A DNA stretch of 7,893 bases from Bacteroidetes bacterium GWA2_31_9b (GCA_001769005.1 MENE01000186.1:2543-10435); one strand, 5' to 3'; shown: positions 1 through 6,888, counted from the stretch's first letter. Notes: generated by a model not told the origin, from the sequence alone. A program made the numbers and translations.

Positions 1-43
1 GTTTTATTTCAGTTTACCTATTTGAGAAGATAAAAGATAAAAG

Positions 44-88
44 CCCGCCTGCCGGACGGGTAGGTAAAAAGATAAAAGAAAAAAGTGG
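44..88. repeat. Imperfect palindrome followed by a purine-rich tract
   Basis: CCCG at 44-47 can pair with CGGG at 57-60, and CCT at 48-50 has a matching AGG at 62-64, so the block is an imperfect inverted repeat. It leads into an A/G-rich tract (66-86) and then directly into the heptamer array. The same order (CCTGCCG, CGG, AGGTAAAAAGA, AAAAAGT, CAGGATG) recurs at 6599-6639, where the purine tract is one 7-nt unit shorter. It is non-coding; reverse-strand reading frames through it are repeat artefacts. Confidence 0.65.
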
Positions 89-158
89 CAGGATGCAGGA
101 TGCAGGATACAGGATACAGGATACAGGATACAGGATATAGGATATAGGGTATAGGAAT
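89..158. repeat. Heptanucleotide tandem repeat, 10 units (CAGGATR)
   Basis: Ten contiguous 7-bp units can be read in strict phase: CAGGATG twice, CAGGATA five times, then TAGGATA, TAGGGTA and TAGGAAT. Units of the same type are adjacent and the array decays towards its right end, as expected for slippage expansion with older, diverged edge units. Isolated or short runs of the same heptamer occur at 6489-6509, 6633-6646 and 6717-6730, so this is one member of a dispersed family. No spacers are present, so it is not a CRISPR array. Confidence 0.92.
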
Positions 159-167
159 CAAGATATC

Positions 168-208
168 CAGTAACCAGCTTGTCTGCCATTTGGCAGATAA
201 CCAGTAAC
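168..208. repeat. CAGTAAC pair flanking a perfect 6-bp hairpin
   Basis: TCTGCC at 182-187 and GGCAGA at 192-197 form a perfect 6-bp stem with a 4-nt ATTT loop. CAGTAAC occurs on each side, at 168-174 and 202-208. The heptamer resembles the AGTAAT units at 6756-6804. The hairpin ends 42 bp before the first gene and lacks a following T-run, so it is more likely part of the intergenic repeat family than a terminator. It might sit in the 5' leader of the downstream transcript. Confidence 0.6.
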
Positions 209-239
209 GAGAAACATGTAAACCAATAAACCGATTAAA

Positions 240-674
240 ATGACCAAAGAAGAACTAATTACTATTGCCGGGCAACTTAAGCAGCCAAAGGAAAGTACGC
301 AAAAAGAATTTGAAGAAAAGCTGGATGTTATACTTTCAGAAGTAAATAAGAAAATGCTTTCGCGTATTGATTTGATTATGCTTATTGGCGAAAATAACGA
401 AGCCATGATGCTCGATAACCACCGAAATCAGCTTCGATTTATGAATTCAATGTTTATGTGTTTTAATCCCGAAATTCTTCTCGAAACAGTTTTATGGCTT
501 TTCAGAGCATATCCAAATCATGGTTTTAATCTTACCTACTGGCCGGCAATGTTAAATGTGGTTTTAGATGAAATAGAAAAAGAACTTTCGAATGATGCAT
601 TCAATCAATTAAAACCATTTTACACTTGGTTATTAATTTATCAACCATTTTTTTCTAAACTGGCAAATCAGTAA
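240..674 (+). CDS. Small helical protein of unknown function, upstream of PAS sensor
   Basis: This encodes 144 residues and I do not recognise the family with confidence. It has no signal peptide or membrane segment, so it is probably cytoplasmic. The first ~45 residues are charged and helix-like. The rest has a dense set of residues of the kind usually conserved: D59-N60-H61-R62-N63 and F67-M68, W86, R89-A90-Y91, H94-G95-F96, Y100-W101-P102, and near the end P126-F127-Y128-x-W130 and Q135-P136. A compact all-helical fold, possibly globin- or phycobilin-like, would suit this pattern, but that is speculation; H61 and H94 would be candidate ligand residues. The ATG follows an A-rich stretch with no Shine-Dalgarno, as is usual in Bacteroidota. 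The stop lies 34 bp before the next ATG, so the two are probably co-transcribed and may act together. Confidence 0.85.
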   Translation: MTKEELITIAGQLKQPKESTQKEFEEKLDVILSEVNKKMLSRIDLIMLIGENNEAMMLDNHRNQLRFMNSMFMCFNPEILLETVLWLFRAYPNHGFNLTYWPAMLNVVLDEIEKELSNDAFNQLKPFYTWLLIYQPFFSKLANQ

Positions 675-708
675 TAAGTATTTAATATATCTAAGAAATT
701 GATTATTT

Positions 709-3700
709 ATGAAAACAATAAACCCAAAGAATTACAAGTACTTTATTATTATAATTGCTATTGTAATTAGTACTTTTATTATAATATCAGGTAAATACTA
801 TTACGAGCATGATAAACAAATTACACGATTAGAAAAGTACAACGAGCTAAAAGCCATTGCCGATTTAAAAACGAATGAAATTGTACAGTGGCATAATGAA
901 AGGCTCTCCGAAGCAAGTTTCTTTTCGAAACACGAAATGATGGTTGAGGAAACTTATCGTTTAGTAAATGGAAATAACCAATCAGCTAAAATTCTGCAAA
1001 AGTCTTTAATTCATTTAGTTGATGGAAAACGCTATGATAACATTTTTATACTAAATACAAATGGATCTATTATTTTCAGTTTAGACAGTAGTTTTTCTAT
1101 GGTGGATAGCACTACAATAAATTTAAATCAAAAAATACAAAATACTCGTAATATATTATTTAGTGATTTTTATATATGTTCTTACCATAAAAGTATTCAT
1201 TTTGATATAATAGCTCCTTTTATTGATAAAAAGAACAATGTATTTGCAACACTAATTTTTAGAGTTAATCCGAATGATTATCTATATCCTATAATTCAGA
1301 ACTGGCCTACACCGAGCAAAAGTGCAGAAACATTAATAGTTCGTTCCGATGGAGATAGTGTATTATTCCTGAACGAATTAAGGCATATTAAAGAAACGGC
1401 GCTTAGGTTAAAAATGCCAACAAGTTTAGTAAATTTGCCTGCAAATAAAGCAATATTAGGTAGAACAGGAATATTTGAAGGAATAGATTATAGAAATATA
1501 AATGTAATATCTGATTTGCGGAGTATTCCGGGCACCAATTGGTATATGGTTGCTAAAATTGATAAAGATGAAATATTCAAAGAGTTATACAAGGAAGCTA
1601 TATTTATTACTGTGTTAACATTGCTCATTATACTTTTTTTGGTGACATTTTTAACTTGGATTTACAATTCTCGCCAAAAAAACATGTATAAGAAATTACT
1701 TGCCAATGAAATTGAATTACATGAGTCGCATGAAGAATTCCGTGCAACGTTATATAGTATTGGCGATGGTGTTATTACAACCAATAAAGTGGGTTTAATT
1801 AAGCAAATGAATGGTGTAGCAGAACACTTAACAGGATGGAACGAAAAAGATGCTAAAGGAAAAAAACTGGAAGTTGTTTTTCATATAATTAATGAGGATA
1901 CTCGAGAAAAAGTTGAAACCCCGGTAAAAAAAGTATTGAAAGAAGGAATGATTGTTGGCCTGGCAAATCACACCGTATTAATTTCAAAAGATGGCAAAGA
2001 AATACCTATTGCCGATAGCGGAGCTCCAATTAAAGATATAACAGGAAATATTACCGGTGTTGTGCTGGTTTTTAGAGATCAAACAGAGAGCCGCTTCCAG
2101 CAAAAAATTCTTAAGGAGAGTGAAGAGCGTTTCCAACTGTTATTCAATAAAGCACCATTGGGATATCAATCGCTCGATTTTGATGGAAACTTTATAGATG
2201 TTAACCAACAATGGCTCGATAGTCTTGGATATAATCGCAACGAGGTTATAGGAAAATGGTTTGGCGATTTTCTTGCGCCCGAATTCAGGGATGCATTTAG
2301 AGAGCGATTCCCAATTTTTAAAACTCAGGGTTATATTCATAGCGAATTTGAAATGTTGCATAAAACAGGAAATAGGTTATTTATTTCATTTGAAGGAAAA
2401 ATTGGATACAATAAGTTTGGTGAATTTATTCAAACACATTGTATATTGCAGGATATCACTGAAAAAAAGAAAGCTGAAGAGCAATTAATTGAAAGCGAAG
2501 CAAAACATAAAAATTTGTTTAATAGTATTAGAGATTCAATATTGGTAACAGATATTAATAGAAAAATAGTACAAATTAATCCGGCTTTCGAAGAATTATT
2601 TGGTTTTACTGCCGAGGAAATTATTGGGAAAGAAACTTCGTACTTATACAAAAACAGGGGTGAGTTTGAGCAAATGGGTTTAAAAATTAAAGAAAATACA
2701 GATAATCATAATTTACTTTTAACTAATATATATAAGAAGAAAAATGGTGAGATTTTCCCTGGCGAGACGAATGTTTTTTATTTAAAAAACAGCAAAGGTG
2801 AATTATTAGGGTTTATTGGGACAATAAGAGATATAACGGAGCGTAGAAAAACAGAAATTGCTTTACAAGAAAGCGAGGCATATATTAAACTTATATTAGA
2901 TAATTTGCCAATTGGAGTTGCTGTAAATTCGGTTGATCCAACAGTGAAATTTGATTATATGAATGAGAATTTTCCTATATTTTACAGAACAAAAAAGGAA
3001 AATCTTGTTGATAACAATATTTTTTGGGAAACAGTATATGAGGATTCCGAATATAGAGAAATAATTAAGAAAAAAGTATTGGCCGATTGTGCAAGTGGAA
3101 ACCCTTATCAGATGTTTTGGGAAGATATACCTATAACTCGTAAAGGTCAACAGGTAACATACATTTCTGCAAAAAATATTCCGATAGAAGGAAAAGGATT
3201 AATGATTTCAGTTGTTTGGGATGTTACAGAACGAAAAAAAGCAGAAATAGAATTAACAAAAAGGGAAAATCTACTTCAGAAAATTTTCGATATTTTACCT
3301 ATAGGATTATGGTTTACTGATAAAAATGGTAAAATATTAAAAGGAAATCCTGCCGGTATAAAAATTTGGGGAGCAGAACCTAAAGTTGGAATTGAAGAAT
3401 ATAAAGTTTTTAAAGCACGCAGGCTTCCATCAGGAGAAGAAATAGCTAACAACGATTGGGCATTATATCATACTATTACTAAGGGAGTTACTATAACTGA
3501 CGAATTATTAGAAATTGAGGCTTTCGATGGAACAAAAAAAATAATATTGAATTATACAGCACCTATTTTTGATAATGATGGAAATATTGATGGAGCTATT
3601 GTTGTAAATAACGATATTACTAATTTAAAATTAACCGAAGCTCAGTTAAAAGAACGAGAATTACTTTTTCAGGCACTTATGGATAACAGCCCGATTTATA

Positions 3701-4179
3701 TTTTCTTTAAAGATCGTGATATTAGGGCGATGCATTTAAGTAAAAATTATGAACAAATGTTGGGTAAACCTTTATCAGAACTTTTAGGTAAGGATATGTT
3801 TGATTTGTTTCCCTCAGAACTTGCTAAAAAAATGATTGAAGATGATAAGAAAATTGTTGATGAAGGTAAAATGGTTGTTGTAGATGAAGAACTAAATGAA
3901 CATTATTATACAACCATAAAATTTCCTATTCTTCAAGAGAATAATGAACCAATACTTGCCGGATTTACTATTGATATTACTGATCGTAAAAAAGTTGAAC
4001 AGGAACTTGTTAAGTTAAATGAAGAACTTGAACAACGAATAAAAGAACGAACTCAAGACCTTGAAAATAAAAATAGTGAACTGGAGCGAATGAATAAAGC
4101 CTTTATTGGACGCGAATTGAGAATTAAAGAGTTAAAAGAAAAAATTATTCAGATTGAAAACTCAAATAGAGAAAACTAA
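709..4179 (+). CDS. Membrane multi-PAS sensor with periplasmic dCache-like domain, no output domain
   Basis: This is a 1156-residue sensor. Membrane helix 1 is at about 11-28 and helix 2 at 297-319. Between them lies a ~265-residue periplasmic region of dCache type, with LKTNEIVQWHNERL near its start and PGTNWYMVAKID just before helix 2. Six cytoplasmic PAS domains follow, at about 341-460, 470-585, 595-711, 721-840, 852-972 and 983-1092. Most end in the D-I/V-T linker of PAS-PAC pairs. PAS1 has the SIGDGVITT / LTGW / VLVFRDQTE signature, and PAS5 the IEAFDG / APIFD / VVNNDIT signature of a common PAS subtype. A coiled coil (about 1096-1150) closes the protein. No histidine-kinase H-box or N/G boxes, GGDEF, EAL, HD or HAMP region is visible, and none follows in the 114 bp after the stop, so it does not look like a frameshifted kinase. 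The periplasmic domain presumably binds a small ligand; cofactors of the PAS domains cannot be told from sequence. Confidence 0.95.
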   Translation: MKTINPKNYKYFIIIIAIVISTFIIISGKYYYEHDKQITRLEKYNELKAIADLKTNEIVQWHNERLSEASFFSKHEMMVEETYRLVNGNNQSAKILQKSLIHLVDGKRYDNIFILNTNGSIIFSLDSSFSMVDSTTINLNQKIQNTRNILFSDFYICSYHKSIHFDIIAPFIDKKNNVFATLIFRVNPNDYLYPIIQNWPTPSKSAETLIVRSDGDSVLFLNELRHIKETALRLKMPTSLVNLPANKAILGRTGIFEGIDYRNINVISDLRSIPGTNWYMVAKIDKDEIFKELYKEAIFITVLTLLIILFLVTFLTWIYNSRQKNMYKKLLANEIELHESHEEFRATLYSIGDGVITTNKVGLIKQMNGVAEHLTGWNEKDAKGKKLEVVFHIINEDTREKVETPVKKVLKEGMIVGLANHTVLISKDGKEIPIADSGAPIKDITGNITGVVLVFRDQTESRFQQKILKESEERFQLLFNKAPLGYQSLDFDGNFIDVNQQWLDSLGYNRNEVIGKWFGDFLAPEFRDAFRERFPIFKTQGYIHSEFEMLHKTGNRLFISFEGKIGYNKFGEFIQTHCILQDITEKKKAEEQLIESEAKHKNLFNSIRDSILVTDINRKIVQINPAFEELFGFTAEEIIGKETSYLYKNRGEFEQMGLKIKENTDNHNLLLTNIYKKKNGEIFPGETNVFYLKNSKGELLGFIGTIRDITERRKTEIALQESEAYIKLILDNLPIGVAVNSVDPTVKFDYMNENFPIFYRTKKENLVDNNIFWETVYEDSEYREIIKKKVLADCASGNPYQMFWEDIPITRKGQQVTYISAKNIPIEGKGLMISVVWDVTERKKAEIELTKRENLLQKIFDILPIGLWFTDKNGKILKGNPAGIKIWGAEPKVGIEEYKVFKARRLPSGEEIANNDWALYHTITKGVTITDELLEIEAFDGTKKIILNYTAPIFDNDGNIDGAIVVNNDITNLKLTEAQLKERELLFQALMDNSPIYIFFKDRDIRAMHLSKNYEQMLGKPLSELLGKDMFDLFPSELAKKMIEDDKKIVDEGKMVVVDEELNEHYYTTIKFPILQENNEPILAGFTIDITDRKKVEQELVKLNEELEQRIKERTQDLENKNSELERMNKAFIGRELRIKELKEKIIQIENSNREN

Positions 4180-4293
4180 TTTGTACAAGATTTAATTTGT
4201 TCTTTCAATATATATTAGTAAAAGGTATATTGTTCAAAGGATATATTTATTTGTATTTTTTTTTGTAACTATATAATATTTAGTATTTTAAAT

Positions 4294-6453
4294 ATGAAAA
4301 ATAGAAATGGCATTCTTTCATTACTGTTTATAATTTTTATAATGGTTTTATCAGGATTTGGGTTAGCCGGATGGATTGCTAATAAATTAATATTTGCAAG
4401 TTTCTTGAATAATTATATTCCTATTGCACCATTAACGGCGTTGCTGTTTTTAGTTATCAGCATATATTTAATAATCTATAAAAAGCTTAAAAATCAAACT
4501 TTTTTAAAACAGAATTTTAAAATTACAATTATCCTGGTTATACTTCTGAGTAGTATTATTGTTATCCGATTCTTTTTTAATATAACATTTGATTTAGAAA
4601 ATATTTTTATTGAGAATCCTAATAAATTAAATAATGCATTAATTGGAAGAATGTCGGTTATAACTGCCGGATTATTTATCTTAACTAGCTTTTCAATTTT
4701 AATGTTAGGCCATCTTTCAAAACCATTATTCAAAGTTTTATATAGTATAAATACAAGTATTATTCTAAGTATAAGTTCTATTTTGCTTATAGGATATTTG
4801 TACAATGCACCTTTACTTTATGGGAGTAGTATTATTCCTGTTGCATTACCAACAGCAATTTGCTTTTGGATGTTGGGTTTTATATTACTTCACACAATAA
4901 ATTTTAATATTTGGCCATTCTCGAATGTGATTAAATCATTTATTGAAAAAAGACTATTAAAGGCTGTTTTTCCATTAGTCATTTTAATTATTATAATTAA
5001 TGGATTTCTTAACACAACCATATTTTCGTCCTATGTTAATCCCACATTTATATCAGCAGTGCTTGTAATAATTAATATTCCTATAGTACTTTTTTTAGTT
5101 ATTACAATTTCGAAAAGTATTGGTAATGCTGTAGAAGTAGCAGAATCAAACCTGGTTGAAAGTGAAAAAAAGTTTAAATCGCTTTTTGAAACTATGAATG
5201 AGGGTTTTGCTTTACATGAGTTGATTTTGAATTCTGATGGAAAAGCGTATGATTACAGAATTGTTGATGTAAATTCTTCATTCGAACGAATTCTAAAATT
5301 AAACAAAAATGATATTATTGGTAAATTGTCTTCCGAAGTTTATAAAACAAATAATCCACCATTTTTTAAAATCTATGAAGAGGTAGCAACTACAAGTAAC
5401 CCAGTTGTATTTGAGGCGTTTTTCGAACCATTAAATAAATATTTTAATATCTCGGTTTTCTCTCCGGTAAAATTCAAATTTGCAACTGTATATACCGACA
5501 TTACTACTATAAAAAGAGCTGAACAAGAATTAATAGCTAGTCATAATTATACTAAAGCCGTTTTCGATTCCGTAAACGATGCATTGTTTGTTCTTAATGC
5601 AGATACAGGGCAGATTATAGATGTAAATCAGCGTATGTGTCAGATGTATGGATATACTTATGATGAAGCATTAGAAATATCGATTAATACATTAAGTCAA
5701 GAAGAAAAGCCATATTCACAGGTAGAAATACTTGAATGGTTACATAAGGCACGTGACATTGGACCTCAAACCTTCGAATGGCTTGCAAAACATAAAAATG
5801 AAAACAGCTTTTGGGTTGAAATATCCATTACCTTTGTAATTATGGGGGGAGAGAATCGTTTTGTTGTATCAGTTCGCGATAGTACTCAACGCAAATTGGT
5901 TGAAAATTCACTTCGAGAAAGCGAAGAACGCTTTAGGGTATTATACGAAAATACACCAACGGCATATCAGTCATTAAATGAAGATGGTATTATTGACGAT
6001 GTAAATCCTATGTGGCTCAAAACATTGGGTTATACACGCGACGAGGTAAAAGGAAAGTGGTTTGGTTCATTTTTACATCCTGAATATCTAAACCATTTTA
6101 AGGCCAGTTTCCCTGCTTTTAAAATAAGAGGTTACGTTAATGATGTTCAGTTTAAACTTTTAAAAAAGAATGGGAACCCAATTCATGTTTCTTTCGAAGG
6201 ACGTGTAGGTTATAATTCCGATGGATCGTTTAAACAAACCTACTGTGTTTTTAAAGATATAACTGAACAAAAAAAGACACAAGATGAAATTAAAAAATTA
6301 AATTCAGAACTTGAACAACGGATTCAAGAAAGAACAAGCGAACTAACTAAAAAAAACAACGAGTTGGAACGTATGAATAAAGCCTTTATTGGACGCGAAA
6401 TGCGAATTAAAGAGTTAAAAGAAAAAATTAAGGAATTGGAAAATAAAAATTAA
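4294..6453 (+). CDS. Polytopic membrane sensor with three PAS domains, no output domain
   Basis: This encodes 719 residues. About eight hydrophobic helices lie at roughly 7-28, 43-62, 77-95, 119-139, 149-168, 178-200, 222-245 and 253-272. The GRMSVITAGLF and VALPTAICFWMLGF segments resemble the two half-repeats of integral-membrane sensory domains found before PAS or GGDEF modules; I cannot name the family securely. Three PAS domains follow at about 289-404, 416-531 and 542-658, then a coiled-coil tail at 659-717. The third PAS is clearly paralogous to PAS2 of the upstream sensor (shared GKWFG, FP.FK..GY, SFEG..GYN and DITE.KK). The tail matches the upstream sensor's tail. There is no kinase, cyclase or other output module. 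The 114-bp gap upstream is AT-rich with no convincing terminator or promoter, so co-transcription with the upstream sensor is possible but unproven. Confidence 0.95.
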   Translation: MKNRNGILSLLFIIFIMVLSGFGLAGWIANKLIFASFLNNYIPIAPLTALLFLVISIYLIIYKKLKNQTFLKQNFKITIILVILLSSIIVIRFFFNITFDLENIFIENPNKLNNALIGRMSVITAGLFILTSFSILMLGHLSKPLFKVLYSINTSIILSISSILLIGYLYNAPLLYGSSIIPVALPTAICFWMLGFILLHTINFNIWPFSNVIKSFIEKRLLKAVFPLVILIIIINGFLNTTIFSSYVNPTFISAVLVIINIPIVLFLVITISKSIGNAVEVAESNLVESEKKFKSLFETMNEGFALHELILNSDGKAYDYRIVDVNSSFERILKLNKNDIIGKLSSEVYKTNNPPFFKIYEEVATTSNPVVFEAFFEPLNKYFNISVFSPVKFKFATVYTDITTIKRAEQELIASHNYTKAVFDSVNDALFVLNADTGQIIDVNQRMCQMYGYTYDEALEISINTLSQEEKPYSQVEILEWLHKARDIGPQTFEWLAKHKNENSFWVEISITFVIMGGENRFVVSVRDSTQRKLVENSLRESEERFRVLYENTPTAYQSLNEDGIIDDVNPMWLKTLGYTRDEVKGKWFGSFLHPEYLNHFKASFPAFKIRGYVNDVQFKLLKKNGNPIHVSFEGRVGYNSDGSFKQTYCVFKDITEQKKTQDEIKKLNSELEQRIQERTSELTKKNNELERMNKAFIGREMRIKELKEKIKELENKN

Positions 6454-6459
6454 AAAAGT

Positions 6460-6510
6460 CTGACCGCCTTAGGAGGTAGGCAGGGATACAGGATACAAGT
6501 TGCAGGATGC
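6460..6510. repeat. Bulged palindrome followed by CAGGATR units
   Basis: CTG-ACC-G-CC at 6460-6468 pairs with GG-A-GGT and CAG at 6472-6483, with loop TTA, a G/A mismatch and an AGG bulge. CAGGATA at 6489-6495 and CAGGATG at 6503-6509 follow, separated by one degenerate 7-nt unit, so the heptamer phase is kept. This is the second copy of the palindrome plus CAGGATR composite seen at 44-158. It begins six bases after the stop codon of the second sensor. The hairpin has no T-run behind it, so I do not call it a terminator. Confidence 0.7.
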
Positions 6511-6537
6511 AATTAGAACTTTTAAAACCAGAGTATT

Positions 6538-6573
6538 CTCTGTGAAAAACTCAGCGACGCTCTGTGGTAAAAA
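6538..6573. repeat. CTCTGTG paired repeat, copy 1
   Basis: CTCTGTG at 6538-6544 is repeated as CTCTGTGGTAAAAA at 6560-6573. The arrangement matches the CTTTGTG pair at 6673-6710, including the GGTAAAAA end on the second half. From memory, intergenic repeats of this type (C-T-Y-T-G-T-G repeated, then GGT and an A-run) are widespread in Bacteroidota genomes; their function is unknown to me. Confidence 0.65.
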
Positions 6574-6598
6574 TTAAAAGAAACATGAAAAAAGTCAG

Positions 6599-6660
6599 CC
6601 TGCCGAGCGGAAAGGTAAAAAGAAAAAAGTTGCAGGATGCAGCGACAGGAAGCAGTAGGC
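6599..6660. repeat. Third palindrome/purine/CAGGATG composite
   Basis: CCTGCCG, CGG and AGGTAAAAAGA, then AAAAAGT and CAGGATG, line up with 48-95 apart from small substitutions and a 7-nt length difference in the purine tract. After CAGGATG at 6633-6639 come CAGCGAC, AGGAAGC and AGTAGGC, which look like eroded heptamers. The orientation is the same as in the left-hand region. No reading frame of note crosses it. Confidence 0.7.
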
Positions 6661-6672
6661 ATCTTTATGAGA

Positions 6673-6710
6673 CTTTGTGCTGTACTTTGAGTGCTTTGTG
6701 GTAAAAAAAG
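6673..6710. repeat. CTTTGTG paired repeat, copy 2
   Basis: CTTTGTG at 6673-6679, an intermediate ACTTTGAG at 6684-6691, and CTTTGTGGTAAAAAAAG at 6694-6710 form a second copy of the paired repeat at 6538-6573. Each copy directly precedes or follows a palindrome/CAGGATR composite, so the elements occur as alternating modules. Confidence 0.65.
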
Positions 6711-6716
6711 ATGAAT

Positions 6717-6755
6717 CAGGATACAAGATACAGTTTACCAGCCGAAGGCAGTTGG
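6717..6755. repeat. CAGGATA remnant and small bulged hairpin
   Basis: CAGGATA at 6717-6723 is followed in phase by CAAGATA at 6724-6730. CCA-GCC at 6738-6743 then pairs with GGC at 6747-6749 and TGG at 6753-6755 around a GAA loop, leaving an AGT bulge. The bulged design is like that of the hairpin at 6460-6483, where AGG is bulged. This is a further worn copy of the composite. Confidence 0.5.
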
Positions 6756-6804
6756 CAGTAATTAGTAACAAGTAATTAGAAAAAAGAATATAGTAATTAG
6801 ATTT
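6756..6804. repeat. Degenerate heptamer series, consensus NAGTAAT (7 units)
   Basis: Seven units can be read in 7-bp phase: CAGTAAT, TAGTAAC, AAGTAAT, TAGAAAA, AAGAATA, TAGTAAT, TAGATTT. Every unit has AG at positions 2 and 3, and AGTAATTAG occurs exactly at 6757, 6771 and 6792, spaced by multiples of seven. The unit differs from CAGGATR but shares its length and leading AG, and CAGTAAC also appears at 168 and 202. Confidence 0.65.
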
Positions 6805-6864
6805 GAATTAACTTGTAAGAAACTATATAAGTGGATTTATTAAAATTTGTGTTAACTTGTAAGA
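6801..6864. promoter_or_regulatory. 20-bp direct repeat upstream of the receptor gene
   Basis: ATTTG-NN-TTAACTTGTAAGA occurs at 6801-6820 (NN = AA) and at 6845-6864 (NN = TG), matching at 18 of 20 positions with starts 44 bp apart, about four helical turns. An 11-bp partial copy (10/11) of the first part of the box is at 6892-6902. The placement 87-150 bp before the ATG of the receptor gene suits a regulator binding site, but it could also be a further intergenic repeat. No known regulator motif is recognised. Confidence 0.45.
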
Positions 6865-6888
6865 GAATAATTGAAAAAAGTTAGACCA

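Noticed and set aside
89..158. CRISPR array
   Set aside because: Units are only 7 bp and contiguous with no spacers, and there is no cas gene in the window.
4..406. Reverse-strand reading frames over the left repeat region, with RQAG-type peptides
   Set aside because: They are translations of the palindromes and CAGGATR heptamers read backwards, and the second overlaps the well-supported gene at 240. Similar RQAG peptides arise whenever this repeat is mis-annotated as coding.
2140..3150. Reverse-strand and +2/+3 reading frames inside the first sensor gene
   Set aside because: They overlap a continuous, domain-rich gene, lack any recognisable protein features and are typical shadows of AT-rich coding sequence.
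4246..4253. Promoter -7 element TTTATTTG before the second sensor
   Set aside because: It misses the second consensus base and the nearest upstream TTG gives too short a gap. The match is expected by chance in such AT-rich DNA.
4180..4293. Terminator at the 9-T run (4256-4264) between the two sensors
   Set aside because: The bases before the run form at best a weak ATAT stem around 4227-4244, with no GC-rich hairpin. The T-run fits the general AT-richness of the gap.
4180..4293. A lost histidine-kinase domain after the first sensor
   Set aside because: The 114-bp gap has no kinase-like coding remnant, and the second sensor ends in the same tail independently, so the kinase-less ending looks like the native form.
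6460..6483. Rho-independent terminator after the second sensor
   Set aside because: The hairpin contains a mismatch and a bulge and is followed by CAGGGATACAGG rather than a T-run. It matches the repeat family instead, although it could still weaken read-through.
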